Positions 10,437 to 21,609 are shown, numbered from the stretch's first letter. The stretch: 64,000 nucleotides of DNA from Hemicordylus capensis (GCF_027244095.1 NC_069660.1:139117834-139181833), one strand, 5' to 3'. The notes: generated by a model from the sequence alone, not told the origin. Numbers and translations: made by a program.

Positions 10437-11082
10437 TTCATAAGTGTAGAAGGAGAAAATATTCTATTTCCTTTGTTAACTTGTTTGTTTCTTCAGAAGA
10501 GGTTTGATTACAAAATGGTTTAGTTTGGTGTGATGTTCTGTTGAGAAAGTGGGCTGCATTTCTCTTTTCATAGTGAAACAGTTTTACAACCCAATCTTAT
10601 GCATGTTTGTGGGGAAGTAACTTCCAGTATTTACTTCCAACAGCTTCTAGAGGACTTTCCCCCCTAAGTAAGAGTTGTTACCACAGTTGCTAGGACTCAT
10701 GTTTAACAACTTGTTCCTTTTGCAGGCATACCAGTGCCAGTTTTCTGAGGGAATTCCTTTCACCTTGGAGCTGGAGGAATGACTTGAATGCTAGGGGGAC
10801 TCTTTGGTTCCTGTGGCCAACTCTTCTAACCAGATAAGAAGGCAATTATCTGTCTGGTAGGCTGAGTCCAGAATAAATAGCACCAAACCAGCAAGAATGA
10901 GTAACGTTAGGATCATGGCTGGACTGTGGAGCATCATCTTAGAGTACCTCAGATGGACAGAGTCCAAGGACAAAGACCTTTCAAAGGAAAGGAATAAGGT
11001 TTATCATCAGAGCATAACAACATGATCAGGCTTGAGTATTGGTTGCATTAGCAGATTTCAAAGTTGTTTTGTGACTGTTGTG

Positions 11083-11331
11083 TGAGCACTGTAAGATATA
11101 TATTGTCTGAGCACTGTAAGACAGTTGTGTGAGCACTGTAAGATATTCCCCTCAGGGGATGGAGCTGCTCTGAGAAGAGCAGAAGGTTCCAAGTTCCCTC
11201 CCTGGCTTCTGCAAGATAGGGCAGAGAGAGATTTCTCCCTGCAACCTTGCAGAAGCCACTGCCAGTCTGTGTAGAGCTAGACGGACTTATGGTCTGACTC
11301 AGTATATGGCAGCTTCCTATGTTCCTATCAG
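11083..11331 (+). mobile_element. 5S-derived SINE, 5'-truncated
   Basis: This shares the body and tail with the SINE at 1152-1449, including the GATATTCCCC(T/G)CAGGGGATGGAG word and the GGTCTGACTCAGTATATGGCAG end. The 5S-like head is missing. GAGCACTGTAAGA is repeated three times at 11083-11141, a local slippage product. The corresponding place in unit 3 (46255-46370) has different sequence. Confidence 0.7.
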
Positions 11332-12589
11332 AAAGCAAGAGCAGACTATATTTCTCTTGCACTGATTGTGGAGAAGGGGGTGGCTCTCAGGCAAGAAGTT
11401 CCTGGCTTCCATGCTGCAGTAAGAGCTCGACTGCAGGCCCAAGGAAGTGTCTGGAGACTGCTCAGCCAGCATTTCAGCCCACAAGATCCACAGCAACTGT
11501 GTGCCACCAGAGACCAAGTTCCAAGAAGGGCTGGTGCACAGCATGTGCCACCAGTCAGTTCCAAAGGCAAGAAGGCAGCACCAGGCTAGCAAATGCTCCA
11601 GGGGTTCCAGGGCAGTCTTGAGCAGATTTCTTGGCTATGAAGCCCACTTCTGGTAGCAGGCTCCTTCTGTGATTTCAGACTCAATGATTGGGATTCAGGG
11701 CTGGAACACAGCATGTGTCCAAGAAAAGGATGAGTGTAAGAGCAGGCATTTGGCTGGGAAGCTGGGAGGGCGCTACTGGTGCCCACCAACACACACTGGA
11801 ACTGCACACTGGGTTCTCAGTGTGGTGGCTAGTTAAGGTGTTTTTTGTTCAAGGTAAAAAGCAGAGAGAGCAAAGAAACAGGGCCTCTTGCACTCTAGGA
11901 CTCAGGGGTTCCTGTTGCATGAAAACTTGTAGGTTCACATTTATTGGGGTCTCAGAGACAGCATCGGTTTGGAAAGAGCACAAAGTAGGACTCTAGCATA
12001 CCAAATTCAATTAGTGGCCCAGAGTAGCTCTGATTGCATTAGGGTAATGTTGTCCAGTCTTTTTCATCCCGAGGCACACTTATGTTAAAATAAATATATA
12101 GATTAGGGCACACTGCTCCTTCAACACTTTTTTTCCCCACTGCAAAAATTTTTGCTGCTGCAGCACAGCAACAACATGACTCTTATTTGTCTATTTTCCC
12201 TTACTTTCTTTTCCAGCCCAGCAGCATGGGTTGCTGCTGGGTGCAAGCAGCACAAATAGCACAGTTAAAGATAATCACCATTGATCCATCTTTTGGAGTT
12301 TGGTGGCAGCTCTTGAGAAGACAAGGCTCGGACCAGGAGAGGCAGCAAACTTTTGTTTTCTTTCCTAAAAAAGCAAACAAGCAAGCAAACAAACAAACAA
12401 GAAAACAAGGAGAAGGGAAGACAATTTGAGTTCGTTAGGGCTAGTCTTTTCTAGGGTTTGTAACTAAGTAATAATTTACTACAGTCAGTGACCAGTCAAC
12501 ATAAACACCAAAATACAAATCAGCATAAAACAAAACAAAACCAAAGCAGTAAAACTAAGTAACAAAACATCAGGTTATACAGAAATCTC

Positions 12590-12930
12590 AGTTACAACTA
12601 ATCAATTGCTCCTGTCTCAGTTTACAGGCTGCCACACAGAATCTTGCTGCTGCCACTGTAACAACTGCATGTTGATCCGCCAGTAGATAGGAGATGTAAT
12701 ACTCTTCTGATTGACCAGGCCCATTTTTTAAGAATGGTTCGATCCAGATAGTACGAATATCCCTATAATAAGGACAGTGTAAAAGAACATGTAAGATGGA
12801 ATCAGTGTCACCTGAACCTTCGTGGTTACGTGGTATCCCCTTAAATCTGCCATCCAAAACAGCAGAGCAGAAGGCAAAGCATTAAACCACGCCAGCGAGA
12901 AAGCTCTCTTCTGATTTAAAGTGGTCAACT
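12590..12930 (-). mobile_element. LINE ORF2 C-terminal fragment, family unresolved
   Basis: The minus strand encodes a degraded segment with SILHVLLHCPYYRDIR and YYISYLLADQHAVVTVAAAR, followed by a basic KLRQE end. This H-x4-C zinc-knuckle-like pattern is typical of the C-terminus of LINE ORF2 proteins. A host exon is unlikely, because frames are broken and no splice signals fit. The flanks 12000-12590 and 12930-13200 hold only low-information sequence. Confidence 0.45.
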
Positions 12931-13200
12931 ATGTGAGGTATGTGGCTGGCTGGGGCTAGTTGAAAATCCACCTAAAGTACTACTGGTGATAACCAGACTT
13001 AAATCCAATTGTCTTTCCATATCCACCACATGCTGTTTAATAATTGGCAGCATCATAACCCAAAGTTAATAAATATTATGGCGAGAAGTCATATCTGCTC
13101 AAAGTTCTAGGGTTTGATTCTGGCTACAGCTTTGCATTTCACAGGTCAGGTTCAGTTTCAGTTGTGCCTAGAGAGACAGTGAGCAGGGGTTAGTTGCAGC

Positions 13201-14040
13201 TAGGAATGTGCGAGCCTGTTCGAGGTCGAGCCGGCTCAAGGTCAAACTGCACAGGTTCGAAGGTTCACCCTTGAGCCAAACTGGCCCCGCTGAAAAATGG
13301 GGCTGGTCCAACTTAGAACTGAGCCAAACCAAGTTTGGAGCCTGGACATGCGAGCCAGCAAAAGGGCTCGAGGGGTATACTGGTAAAAGGGAATCTGGCA
13401 AGGATTCCCTTTACAAGTAAGGATTTGGCAGCCAAATGCTTTAAAATCTTTGCCAGAAAGAAATGGGGCCAGGGTAGGGGGAGAATGTAAACATGCTATT
13501 TCTTTATCTGTAAGCAAGAACACAAGCCGATTGGAGGCAGCAGGCAGTGACCCAGATGGCTTCCTAGTAGTGGGTGATTCAATCACTGGGGCAGAGAGAG
13601 ATGGTTTTCAGAACTGCATGTCGGGGTGTGCTGAACAGTTCCACGATCGAGTCGGTCTGCAGTGAACTGGGCCAGTTCTACCAGTTTGATCATGGATGAG
13701 ACCGTCCCAGGTGAAAGGGGTCCAGTTCGCGATCTAACCCAGTTCAGCTGTGGACTGGTTCGCCAGTTTGATCATGTGTAAAGGGGAATCCAATTCCCCA
13801 TTGCTTCCAAAGGTAATGAAAGGCAGCTGGAGATAAGTTTTAAAACGGAAAGAGAAGGCGCTTACGGGCAGGCCTGAGCAGTGCTCCCCCTCTCCTCTCA
13901 GCGGCAGTAGCATAGAGGCCATTTGCATGCCGTCACTGTTGCTGAGAGAGGAGCGCTGCAGAGGCCTGCCCGTAAGTGCCTTCTCTTTCCGTTTTAAAGG
14001 CATATCTCTCTCACAACTCCCCCATCACCTTTTATAATCT
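13201..14040. mobile_element. hAT-type non-autonomous element, probably incomplete
   Basis: It starts TAGGAATGTGC, a one-base variant of the TAGGGATGTGC terminus of the elements at 21610 and 41256. It shares the internal foldback ACTGGTAAA..GGAATCTGG with the latter. A large palindrome with 37-bp arms (13839-13875 and 13962-13998, one mismatch) begins TTTAAAACGGAAAGAG. No matching right terminus was found before the CATA repeat at 14057, so the right end is probably lost. ORFs here are products of the inverted repeats. Confidence 0.55.
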
Positions 14041-14056
14041 TTGGAAGAAAAGGGAA

Positions 14057-14104
14057 ATACATACATACATACATACATACATACATACATACATACATAC
14101 ATAA
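14057..14104. repeat. CATA microsatellite
   Basis: A perfect tandem of about twelve CATA/TACA units lies directly before the CR1 fragment. Confidence 0.95.
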
Positions 14105-16590
14105 AGGGTGACTTCAATTATCCTCCCATAGACTGGGCAAATCACATACGAGTATTGACAGTGAGGACACATTTCTAGACGTGCTAAATGACTGTGCCTT
14201 AGAAGAGTAGTTCATGGAACTAACCAGAAAGAAGGAGACCTTGGTCATCTTAATCCTGAGTAGTGACCAAGACCTGGTATGAGACGTCAGAGTTGTAGAA
14301 CCTTTGGGGAACAGTGATGAATGGCACATTGCCAAAGAAGTCCAACACAGAAGAGGAAATTTCTCAGAGATGAGGGGCTTGGTAAAATGGAAGCTGAAAG
14401 GGGAAGTCGGGGGGGGGGGGTCAAATCACTCCAGAAAGTATGGAACTTATTAAAAACCACAATACTAGAAGCTCAGTTGGAATATATACCAAGAAGGAGG
14501 AAAGGTAGCACCAGGTTCAGGAGTAGGCCAGCATGGCTAACAAGTAGAGTCAGGGAAGCTATAAAAGGTAAGAAGACTTCATTCAGAAAATGGAAGTCCT
14601 GCCCAAATGAAGAGAACAGAAAGGAACATAAACTCTGGCAAAAGAAATGCAAGGAGACAAGAGAGAGTTTGAGGAGCATATAGCTAGAAGTTGAAAGGGG
14701 AATAACAAAAACTTCTTAAAATATAAAGTTCTTTGAATCAGTTCTTTGCATCTGTCTTCACAGTGGAGGATACTGACCATATACCAACTCTGGAACTGAG
14801 CTTCTCTGAGACTGAAGAACTGGGCCAATTTGAAGTTATGAGAGAGGATGTTCTAAACTGACTTGAAAAACTAAAAATTAACAAACCACCAGGGCCAGAT
14901 GGCATCCACCCAGGAGTTCTGAAGGAACTCAAATGTGAAATTGCTGATCTCCAAGCAAAAATATGTAACTTGTCCCTACAATCAGGCTCCATTCCAGAGG
15001 ACTGTAAAGTATCTAATGTGACTCCAGTTTTCAAAAAGAGATCAAGGAGGGATCTGGGAAACTACAGGCTGGTTAGCTTAACATCTGTACCAGGTAAGTT
15101 GATGGAAAACATACTTAAGGACAAAATTGTTAAACATATAGAAGAACAGGCCTTTCTGAAGGAGAACCAGCATGGCTTCTGCAAAGGCAAGTCTTGCCTC
15201 ACTAACCTTTTGGAATTCTTTGAGAGTGTCAACAAGCGTGTTGATAAAGGTGATCCAGTTGACGTAGTATACTTGGACTTCCAAAAAGCTTTTGACAAAG
15301 TTCCCCACCAAAATAATATTAATAAGAAAACTCTATTTGTTAGCTGCCCCATAACAAATTGTTATCTGGGCAACTTACAACACAGCATTAAAACACCAAG
15401 TAAAAACACATACCACATGAAATCATAACACACCAAAAAAAATTTTAAACACTTCTTTAAAAGTCAGTTTTAAAAATCAAATTTAAAACTCAAAATTTTA
15501 AAGCTCTGAGTGAAGAAAAAGGTTTTTAGCTGGCATCTAAAAGAACAAAGTGATGAAGCCAGGTGAACCTCACTGGGGAGGCTATTCCATAATTGGGCTG
15601 CAACCACAGGAAAAAACCCTCTCCCTAGTAGCCACCCACCTCATCTGGTTTGGCATGGGCACGCAGAGCAGGTACTCCAAATATCTTAAGGTCCGAGTCA
15701 GGGAGTACTGGGCAAGGCTATCTCTCAGGTCACCTGGTCCCAAGCTATTTAGGGCTTTAAAGGTTAAAACAGCACTTTGAACTGGACCCAGAATTGGAAT
15801 GGAAGCCAGTGCAGCAGATGAAGCACTGGTGTAATATGATCAAAGCGTCCAGTCCAAGTTAATAATCTTGCAGCCCTATTTTGTACCCACTGTAGTTTCA
15901 AGACTGTTTTCAAAGGCAGCCCCACGTACAATGTATTACAGTAATTTAAGAGATAGGTTATCAGAGCATGAGTAACTGTGGCCAAGATATCTCTATCCAG
16001 GTAAGGTCGTAGTTGGCATATCAGCCAAAGCTTAAAAAGGGCACTCCCAAGCCACAGAGGCCACTTGAGCCTCTAGCAACAGTGCCGGAATAAACTTAGC
16101 AGTCATGGGATAAGAGGACAGGTACATATATAGATTGGTAACTGGTTGAAGGACAGGAAACAGAGGGTAGGAATAAATGGACAGTTTTCACAATGGAGGG
16201 AAGTAAGATGTGGTCCCCCCCATGAAGACCAGTGCTCTTTAATTTGTTCATAAATGATCTAGAAGTTGGGGTAAGCAGTGAAGTGCCCAAATTTGCAGAA
16301 GACACGAAACTATTTAGGGTAGTGAAATCCACAACAGACTGTGAGGAGCTCCAAAAGAATCTCTCCAAACTGGGGGTGGGGGGTGGGCGACAAAATGGCA
16401 AATGCGATTCAATGTAAGCAAGTGTCAAGTGTTGCATATTGGGGCAAAAAACCCACAACTCCACAAATAAGCTGGTGAGGTCTGAGCTGTCAGTTACTGA
16501 CCAGGAGAGAGATCTTGGGGCCATGGTGGATAGCTCATTGAAAGTGTTGACTCAGTGTGCGGCAGCTGTGAAGAAGGCAATTCAGGTCTG
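14105..16590 (+). mobile_element. CR1 LINE, long fragment split by a nested L2
   Basis: The + strand carries the end of the endonuclease domain (GDFNYPPIDWANH), the linker region (14321-14683) and reverse transcriptase. Blocks in order are KINKPPGPDGIHPGVLKEL, PVFKKRSRRDLGNYRLVSLT, QHGFCKGKSCLTNLLEFF and VYLDFQKAFDKVPH. After an interruption at about 15312-16088 it resumes with LFNLFINDLEVGVSSEVPKF and AEDTKLFRVVKSTTD. The family's usual 'ADDTK' reads AEDTK here. Several in-frame stops and frame changes make it inactive. The first part, including the missing 5' end and ORF1, is absent. Confidence 0.85.
15312..16088 (-). mobile_element. L2-type LINE nested in CR1
   Basis: The minus strand reads LLNYCNTLYVGLPLKTVLKL, QNRAARLLT and LHLLHWLPFQFWVQFKVLF, L2-group reverse-transcriptase blocks. 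The 3' end is on the left (AATAATATTAATAAG). It interrupts the CR1 between DKVPHQ and the TAAACTTAGCAGTCATGGG segment, so it is younger than the CR1. It is 5'-truncated. Confidence 0.8.
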
Positions 16591-16599
16591 GTTTTCCTA

Positions 16600-17235
16600 C
16601 CAGCGAGTTTATGAGATTTCCCTCATCACCACCAGTGATGCCCCCTGGTGGTGAAGTAATTACATTGCTTCCTAAAACAAGGTTATGCAAGCCCAGTTGG
16701 AAAAAGCAACCTTTAGATGGGAAAGCAAACTTGAGACCGGGTCTCTCGATCAGTGAGACCCGGTTTTTACTGGTGAGCGGGAAGAGTGGGCTAAGCCCGC
16801 TGGGCAGGGGGCCCTGGGCTGCCGGATCAGCCGCCCACACAACGGCCAGCTCCATGATGGAGCTGGTGGGGGTGGGGGGAGCAGGGGCCACGTGCCCCCC
16901 GCAAGCCCTAGTATGCCCTGCACGAGTGCGCAGGGCATATTGGGGAGACCCCCGGAGCCGGGAGGTGGCTTTTCACCTATTCATGAGTAGGCGCGGTGCA
17001 AAGCCGTGCCGTGGCTACTCACGAGCCTAAAAAGCAGGTTTGCTGGAGCGCTCGCTCTGCAAACCTGCTTTTTAGCAGGGGTTCTTGAGTGGGTTACCTG
17101 CTCAAGAACCACCGGGCTCGGCTGCAAGTCCGGTGGTTCTTACGACCAACAAAAATCGGGCTAGGCTCTCCTATTTTTGTTGGTCTCCGATTTTTGTTGG
17201 GCTCCGATTTTTGTTGGTCGTGAGAATCGCCCCTT
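16600..17235. repeat. Block of serial perfect hairpins, origin unknown
   Basis: Perfect inverted repeats follow one another. They are 16626-16635/16645-16654, 16736-16745/16755-16764, 16846-16855/16857-16866, 16912-16921/16930-16939 (all 10-bp arms), 17027-17043/17059-17075 (17 bp), 17080-17089/17101-17110 (10 bp), 17106-17115/17130-17139 (10 bp) and 17142-17159/17204-17221 (18 bp). The last arm can also pair with extra TTTTTGTTGG copies at 17174-17183 and 17191-17200. No terminal repeats or target duplication were established. It may be a MITE or composite foldback element. The ORFs across it are not convincing. Confidence 0.65.
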
Positions 17236-17340
17236 GATTTTGCACCTAAGTTTTAGAGGGGTGCACAGATTCTGTAACATGGGGTTCTCCACATTTCTCC
17301 CTATTATCTCCTATCATGGGGTTTCTACTATCTATCTATC

Positions 17341-17441
17341 TAATTCTCCTGGGTGTGCCAGGGAAAATGTGACCCAGCAGCCCAGCTGATTGGCTGGGCT
17401 GCGGAGGCGCCTGATTGGCTGGCACAGCGCACCCAGGAGAA
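17341..17441. repeat. Foldback with 14-bp ends
   Basis: AATTCTCCTGGGTG at 17341-17354 is the exact reverse complement of CACCCAGGAGAATT at 17428-17441. GTGCCAG/CTGGCAC just inside extends the pairing, and GATTGGCTGG occurs twice in the interior. The structure lies at the left edge of a GC-rich tract. Confidence 0.6.
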
Positions 17442-18340
17442 TTTGACCAGCGGCGGGCCAGGCTGCGGGTGGCCACGGTGACCACAGGCCTGGCCAGGCC
17501 CGGCCGTGGAGGCAAGGCAGCGGGCCCGGGCGAGGCAGCGGCGGGCCCGGCCGCAGCAGCGGGACTCGGCCGGAGCAGCGGGACTTGGCCGGCAGCCTGG
17601 GCACGAGGGTGGGGGAGAGGAGGCCGGCTGCAGAGGCCAGCAAGCGGCGGCAACAGGCCTGGCAGGCCTGGCCACAAAGGCGGCACTTGGCCCGGCAGTG
17701 GGCCCGGCCGTGGAGGTGGATCAAGGCTAGGCGGCAGTGGAACCGGCCGCCGAGGACAGACGCCCGCGGGAGGCTGGGGTGAGAGGGAACCGGGCAGCAG
17801 GACTTCCGTGTTCGCCACCCGGGTGGAGGTACTGTGAAATGAAATGCAGGGGGAGGTGGGAGGGGGAGAGAACGAGAGCGGGGGAGGGGGATGGAAAGAG
17901 AGTGGGACGGGGTGGGGTGGGGAGGGCAAAAAGGAGGGGGTGGGGAGGGCAAGAGAGAGTGGGGGAGAGGGGAAGGGCAAGAAAGAGTGGTGGAGGGGAG
18001 AGGGGGAGGGAGGGCAAGAGAGAGTGGGGCAGGGGGGAGAGCAGGAGAGAGGAGCAGGGGGGAGGGCAGGAGAGACTGGGGCAGGAGGGTGAGAAATAGG
18101 GCTGGGAGGGGGAGGGAGGGCAAGAGAGGGTGGGAGGGGAGGGGGCAAGAGAGAGTGGTGAGGGGCAAGAGAGAGTGGTGAGGGAGGGGAGGGGGCAAGA
18201 GAGAGTGGTGAGGGAGGGGAAGAGGGGCAAGAGTGTGGGGCAGAATGGAGGGAGGGGGATACAGCCAGCCCCAAAGAGAGCACAGATGCTCTGTGTGGGT
18301 TGGCTAGTACAGTAATAAAAGACAAGGAATATTTTTCTCT
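17442..18340. repeat. GC-rich tract and G/A-rich low-complexity sequence
   Basis: From 17442 to about 17830 the DNA is very GC-rich and CpG-containing, with GGCCCGGC-type words. From about 17840 to 18240 it is a purine-rich GGGAGGG/CAAGAGAGAGTGG repeat. Long ORFs on both strands (proline/serine/leucine-rich on minus, glycine/arginine-rich on plus) follow from base composition. I see no domain, splice site or homologous counterpart in unit 3, so I do not call a gene. A CpG-island-like promoter cannot be excluded. Confidence 0.6.
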
Positions 18341-18757
18341 ACATTTTCTGTTAGATCTATAGCCCTATCCTACTTATCAATTCTTGGCTGCTAGTTATAC
18401 CGAAGGTAACAAAGCTAGCTCTTGGGGAAATGAAGCTTTAAAAAGCTCTGATGGGGCAAGCTGAAGTAGCTGTTGCTGCCACCTGGTAGTAATAGAAGAG
18501 AAAATTATAGATGAGAAGCATGACTGCTGAAGACATTTTGATACCAAATAACATGTCCCCCACTCACTCACTCACTCACCCACCCACCCACTATGGTGAT
18601 AAAAACAGAAAAACCACCTACACAACTGACAACTTGCTGCCCTTTAATGGCACCTGTTGTCCAAGACATCTGACCGGGTCTATAGGTAAGGCCAACCATA
18701 CTGAGATGCTAACATTTTGACAAAGGTTGAGATGCAATGCTTGGATTGCTGTTTCAG

Positions 18758-19521
18758 GTTTTTGTTAACTCATGAGCACCAACATCCAGCCCAGCTGATG
18801 GATTGTCTCACTGCCACTAAACATTTTGTGAAGAATGCAAAGGACTATGGAGTGGATCCCAATTGCATTGTCCTAACTGGAGAAAGTAGTGGAGGCACAC
18901 TTTGTGCTACCATTTGCTGAGAACTGGTGAAAGCAGAATATCCCTCAAAGGTTAGAGCTCAAGTCCTGATACACCCATTCTTCTAGATAATGAATCTTTG
19001 TTTATTGTCCTTTCAGCAAAACTGGTTTAGTCCTGGACTGACTGTTAAACGGGGAATTCAACTTGGCTACCAGTTTATAGATGTGAAGTATGTGAATGTG
19101 GATGACTTATTGAAAAATGTTCATGTTCCGGAGTGCATGAGGGTGATATAACAAATGGGTTGGTGCAGATTACATCCTAGAAGGGTTTAAAGCCAGAGGC
19201 TATGAACCACCAATGTCTATTCAATTTTCTAAAGAATTGTTTGAAAAAAGGAGACTTGATGAGACACTGCTGCCACCTACTTTAGATGAAAATGCCATTA
19301 TTCGACAACTCCCTGAAACATACATTTTAACCTGTGAATATGACTTTATAAGAGATGATGGACTATTGTATAAGAAACGACTAGACGACGTACCTGTGAC
19401 CTGTAAACACCTGAAGGATGGGTTCCATGGAGTTATAATATTTATTGACACTGGGCCATTTCAATTTTCACATGCAAAAACAGCATTTGAAGATATATTT
19501 TGCTTTATAAATGGGCTATGA
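18758..19521 (+). pseudogene. AADACL4-like last exon, broken copy
   Basis: This is collinear with the intact exon 4 (58375-59149) and preceded by a good acceptor (TGTTTCAG). It retains KNAKDYGVDPN, GESSGG around the nucleophile serine, YILTCEYD and KDGFHG. It has an in-frame TGA soon after the serine motif (near 18918). The frame changes between the part ending near 18920 and the part from 19213 to the terminal TGA. At 19143-19152 bases differ in number from the intact copy. It cannot encode the normal enzyme. It belongs with exon 1 at 10008. Confidence 0.85.
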
Positions 19522-19589
19522 CGTGGAAAAAAGGCTAAGAATTCCTACTTTTACATTACTCTGTACTAGAATTTTCTGCCAATCTATAT

Positions 19590-21150
19590 ACATATTCAGT
19601 CATTGAAAAACTTTTGTTATATTATGAGAGTCAAGATGACTTTATATTTTCACTTATGCTCTAAAAAGTATGGAAGTTAAGGTGCCCATCTGTAGCTTCT
19701 GCACCATGTACGCTATAAACACTTTGTACAGTCTTGTATATTATGCTGGATTTACAAATGAGGCTCCATGCATCCACATTTTGTCTTGGTCTTTCAGCTG
19801 GTTGCTGGGCTGGGAGTGATACATCAGAACTAGTTGGAAATTCAGCAGGTGCAGCTTTCCCAATCACTTCCTAGAGGTGCCCCTATGAATTTCTGCCTGA
19901 TGCTTCAGTACAAACACTTATATAGTAGATGTCCAGCCAAAAATTCAACATGTTCCCAAGCCAGCCACAGTAACTTCCTGCAGAAACACCTGATGTATTT
20001 TTGTTTGATGCCTCTCTGTCAGACACAGTTATCCCCCCCACCCACCACAAATGATATGTACTATAGGAAATGTCCAGGCAAACATTCAATAAATGTAGCA
20101 GTTTAACATATTATTCCTCTAAGTGGCTTTTCTGCCCACTTCCTTCATGCTGCTGCCAATGCAATGGCTTTTTTGGCTCTCAATCTGAATGGGGGAAGAA
20201 GGAAAGACTGCTAGATTGGAACACTTCCTGGCTTCATGCACTCTGTTTAATTGTATTTTACTGCATACAAATTCAGAACAAGAAGACGGAGAACACTGCC
20301 TGGTGCCCTTAGAACATGTTAACACATTTTCTCTTCTAAAATGCAAACATATCTATTTTAGAAGTGAAGATGAACAAGTTTGTGAATTATGCTCCATTCT
20401 TCATTTGGCTTAGCTCTGAATTGACTAGCTGCTGCCCTTCTTGTTCAGTGTTTTCATCTATCCTACCATTTGGAGCAAACATGACATCTCAATTTGCTTT
20501 GTTCTTGAACAAAATCAGAATATACATCATTACTCTCTCAAGTATCATTGAGTTTCACACACCAGTTGGCAAAATAAATCATAATGGCTATACAGTCTTT
20601 TCTGTTTGCTATTAATATATTGCTCTTCAGGTTTGAAAAAAGTTCATCTTATAAACATGGGAGCAATTCCTCCAGCTGCTGTTGCCAGTTTTGACTGAAT
20701 TGTGAGCAACTGGTATCAACCTTGACAACTTTCCAGGACTGAAACTACCTACAGTGCAGGTTATTTGAGGACTACAGCTGGTTAAGTGGCATTTGGGGAA
20801 GCACCGTGCCTTGTTAGGATACATCAGGCAGAAATTCATCAGGAACATCTCTAGGAAGTGATTGGGGAGGCTGCACCTGCTGAATCTCTGCCTGAAAGCA
20901 TCCCTCCCCAGCCCAGCCCCCAACTGAAAGGCCAAGACAAAATGTAGGTACATGGAGCCTCATTTGTAAAACCAGTATAACATACAGGACTTTACAAAAT
21001 ATTTACAGCTTACAAAAGAGCACCTTGGCTTCTGGCACAGAAGAGCACCTTAATTTGCCATTTCCATGCTTTTTAGAGCACAAGTGAAAACATAAAGCCA
21101 TCTTAACTCACATCGTAAAGCAAAGGTTTTTGGATGACTGAATTTCCAGA
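19590..21150. repeat. Large inverted repeat, about 0.3-kb arms
   Basis: The left arm (about 19590-19925) and right arm (about 20800-21150) are imperfect reverse complements. For example, AAATGAGGCTCCATG and CATTTTGTCTTGG on the left match CATGGAGCCTCATTT and CCAAGACAAAATG on the right, and GTGCTCTAAAAAG-type words pair further out. Homology between duplicated units 1 and 3 stops at the left edge, suggesting an inserted foldback element. About 0.87 kb separates the arms. ORFs inside are not gene-like. Confidence 0.65.
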
Positions 21151-21300
21151 CTTTTAAAAAGAAAAATCTCACTGGGCACTGTGGGAAAGAGAAATATAAC
21201 ATGATTGCACTCTCTATGCTGGCTTAGAGCAGTCTCCATATTCATAGGCAGTATGCCTCTGATGTAGAATCTTGGTGTTCAAATGCAGAACTCTGACAGC
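21040..21300 (+). repeat. Dispersed repeat, copy also at 40390
   Basis: TTTTTAGAGCACAAGTGAAA, AAGGTTTTTGGATGACTG, CAC(T)GTGGGAAAGAG and TCCATATTCATAGGCAGTAT recur in order at 40405-40600. The first part overlaps the right arm of the inverted repeat. The family is not recognised. The 'CCTCCATATTCA.AGGCAGTAT' word is a common reptile repeat motif. Confidence 0.55.
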
Positions 21301-21601
21301 TTGTAGGGGGCAGCATACCAGTGATGTAAACAACAGTCCACCACCATGCTGTATGCCCCCACAAGATCCATACCATTTGGCTGCCCTATCACGTTTCCTT
21401 GGAAATACAATTACTGCCTTCTGAGGGCCTCAGATGCCCTCGTAAGTCCACTCCCCACCCAGCCCCTGCTGCCTCGTATAGCCTTGCAAGCCCCCCCGCC
21501 CCGCCACTGCCTCACATTCTCTCATAAATCCATCCACCTCATGTCCAGTTCCCTTGCAAGGCCCCTTGCTGCCACCTTGCATTCTATCTCAGGTTCACGT
21601 A

Positions 21602-21609
21602 CCACTCTG
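21602..21609. repeat. hAT target-site duplication, left
   Basis: CCACTCTG lies directly before the left terminus and matches 31143-31150 exactly. Eight base pairs is the characteristic hAT duplication length. Confidence 0.95.

Larger units (their letters stand above)
8045..19590 (+). repeat. Duplicated AADACL4-like unit 1 (degenerate)
   Basis: This span is collinear with the gene-bearing unit starting near 43918. Matching blocks include the upstream region (8045-9040 with 43918-44815), the region 9340-9900 with 44815-45365, exon 1 (10008 with 45584), intron 1 start (10440-10800 with 45765-46130), an intronic block (11350-11640 with 46375-46620 and 46742-46800) and the last intron/exon (18358-19590 with 57995-59220). 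Exons 2 and 3 were not found. Between 12000 and 18350 unrelated LINE, MITE and GC-rich sequence replaces or interrupts the homologous intron. Confidence 0.8.

Noticed and set aside
11317-11807. Cluster of ORFs on both strands, repeated near 46355-46949
   Set aside because: The sequence is shared because both lie in duplicated intron 1. Frames are not conserved between copies, so coding is not supported.
17332-18325. Long minus-strand proline/serine/leucine-rich ORFs (up to 329 aa)
   Set aside because: They follow from the GC-rich and purine-rich composition. Overlapping frames are all open, no domain is visible and no splice or homologous support exists.
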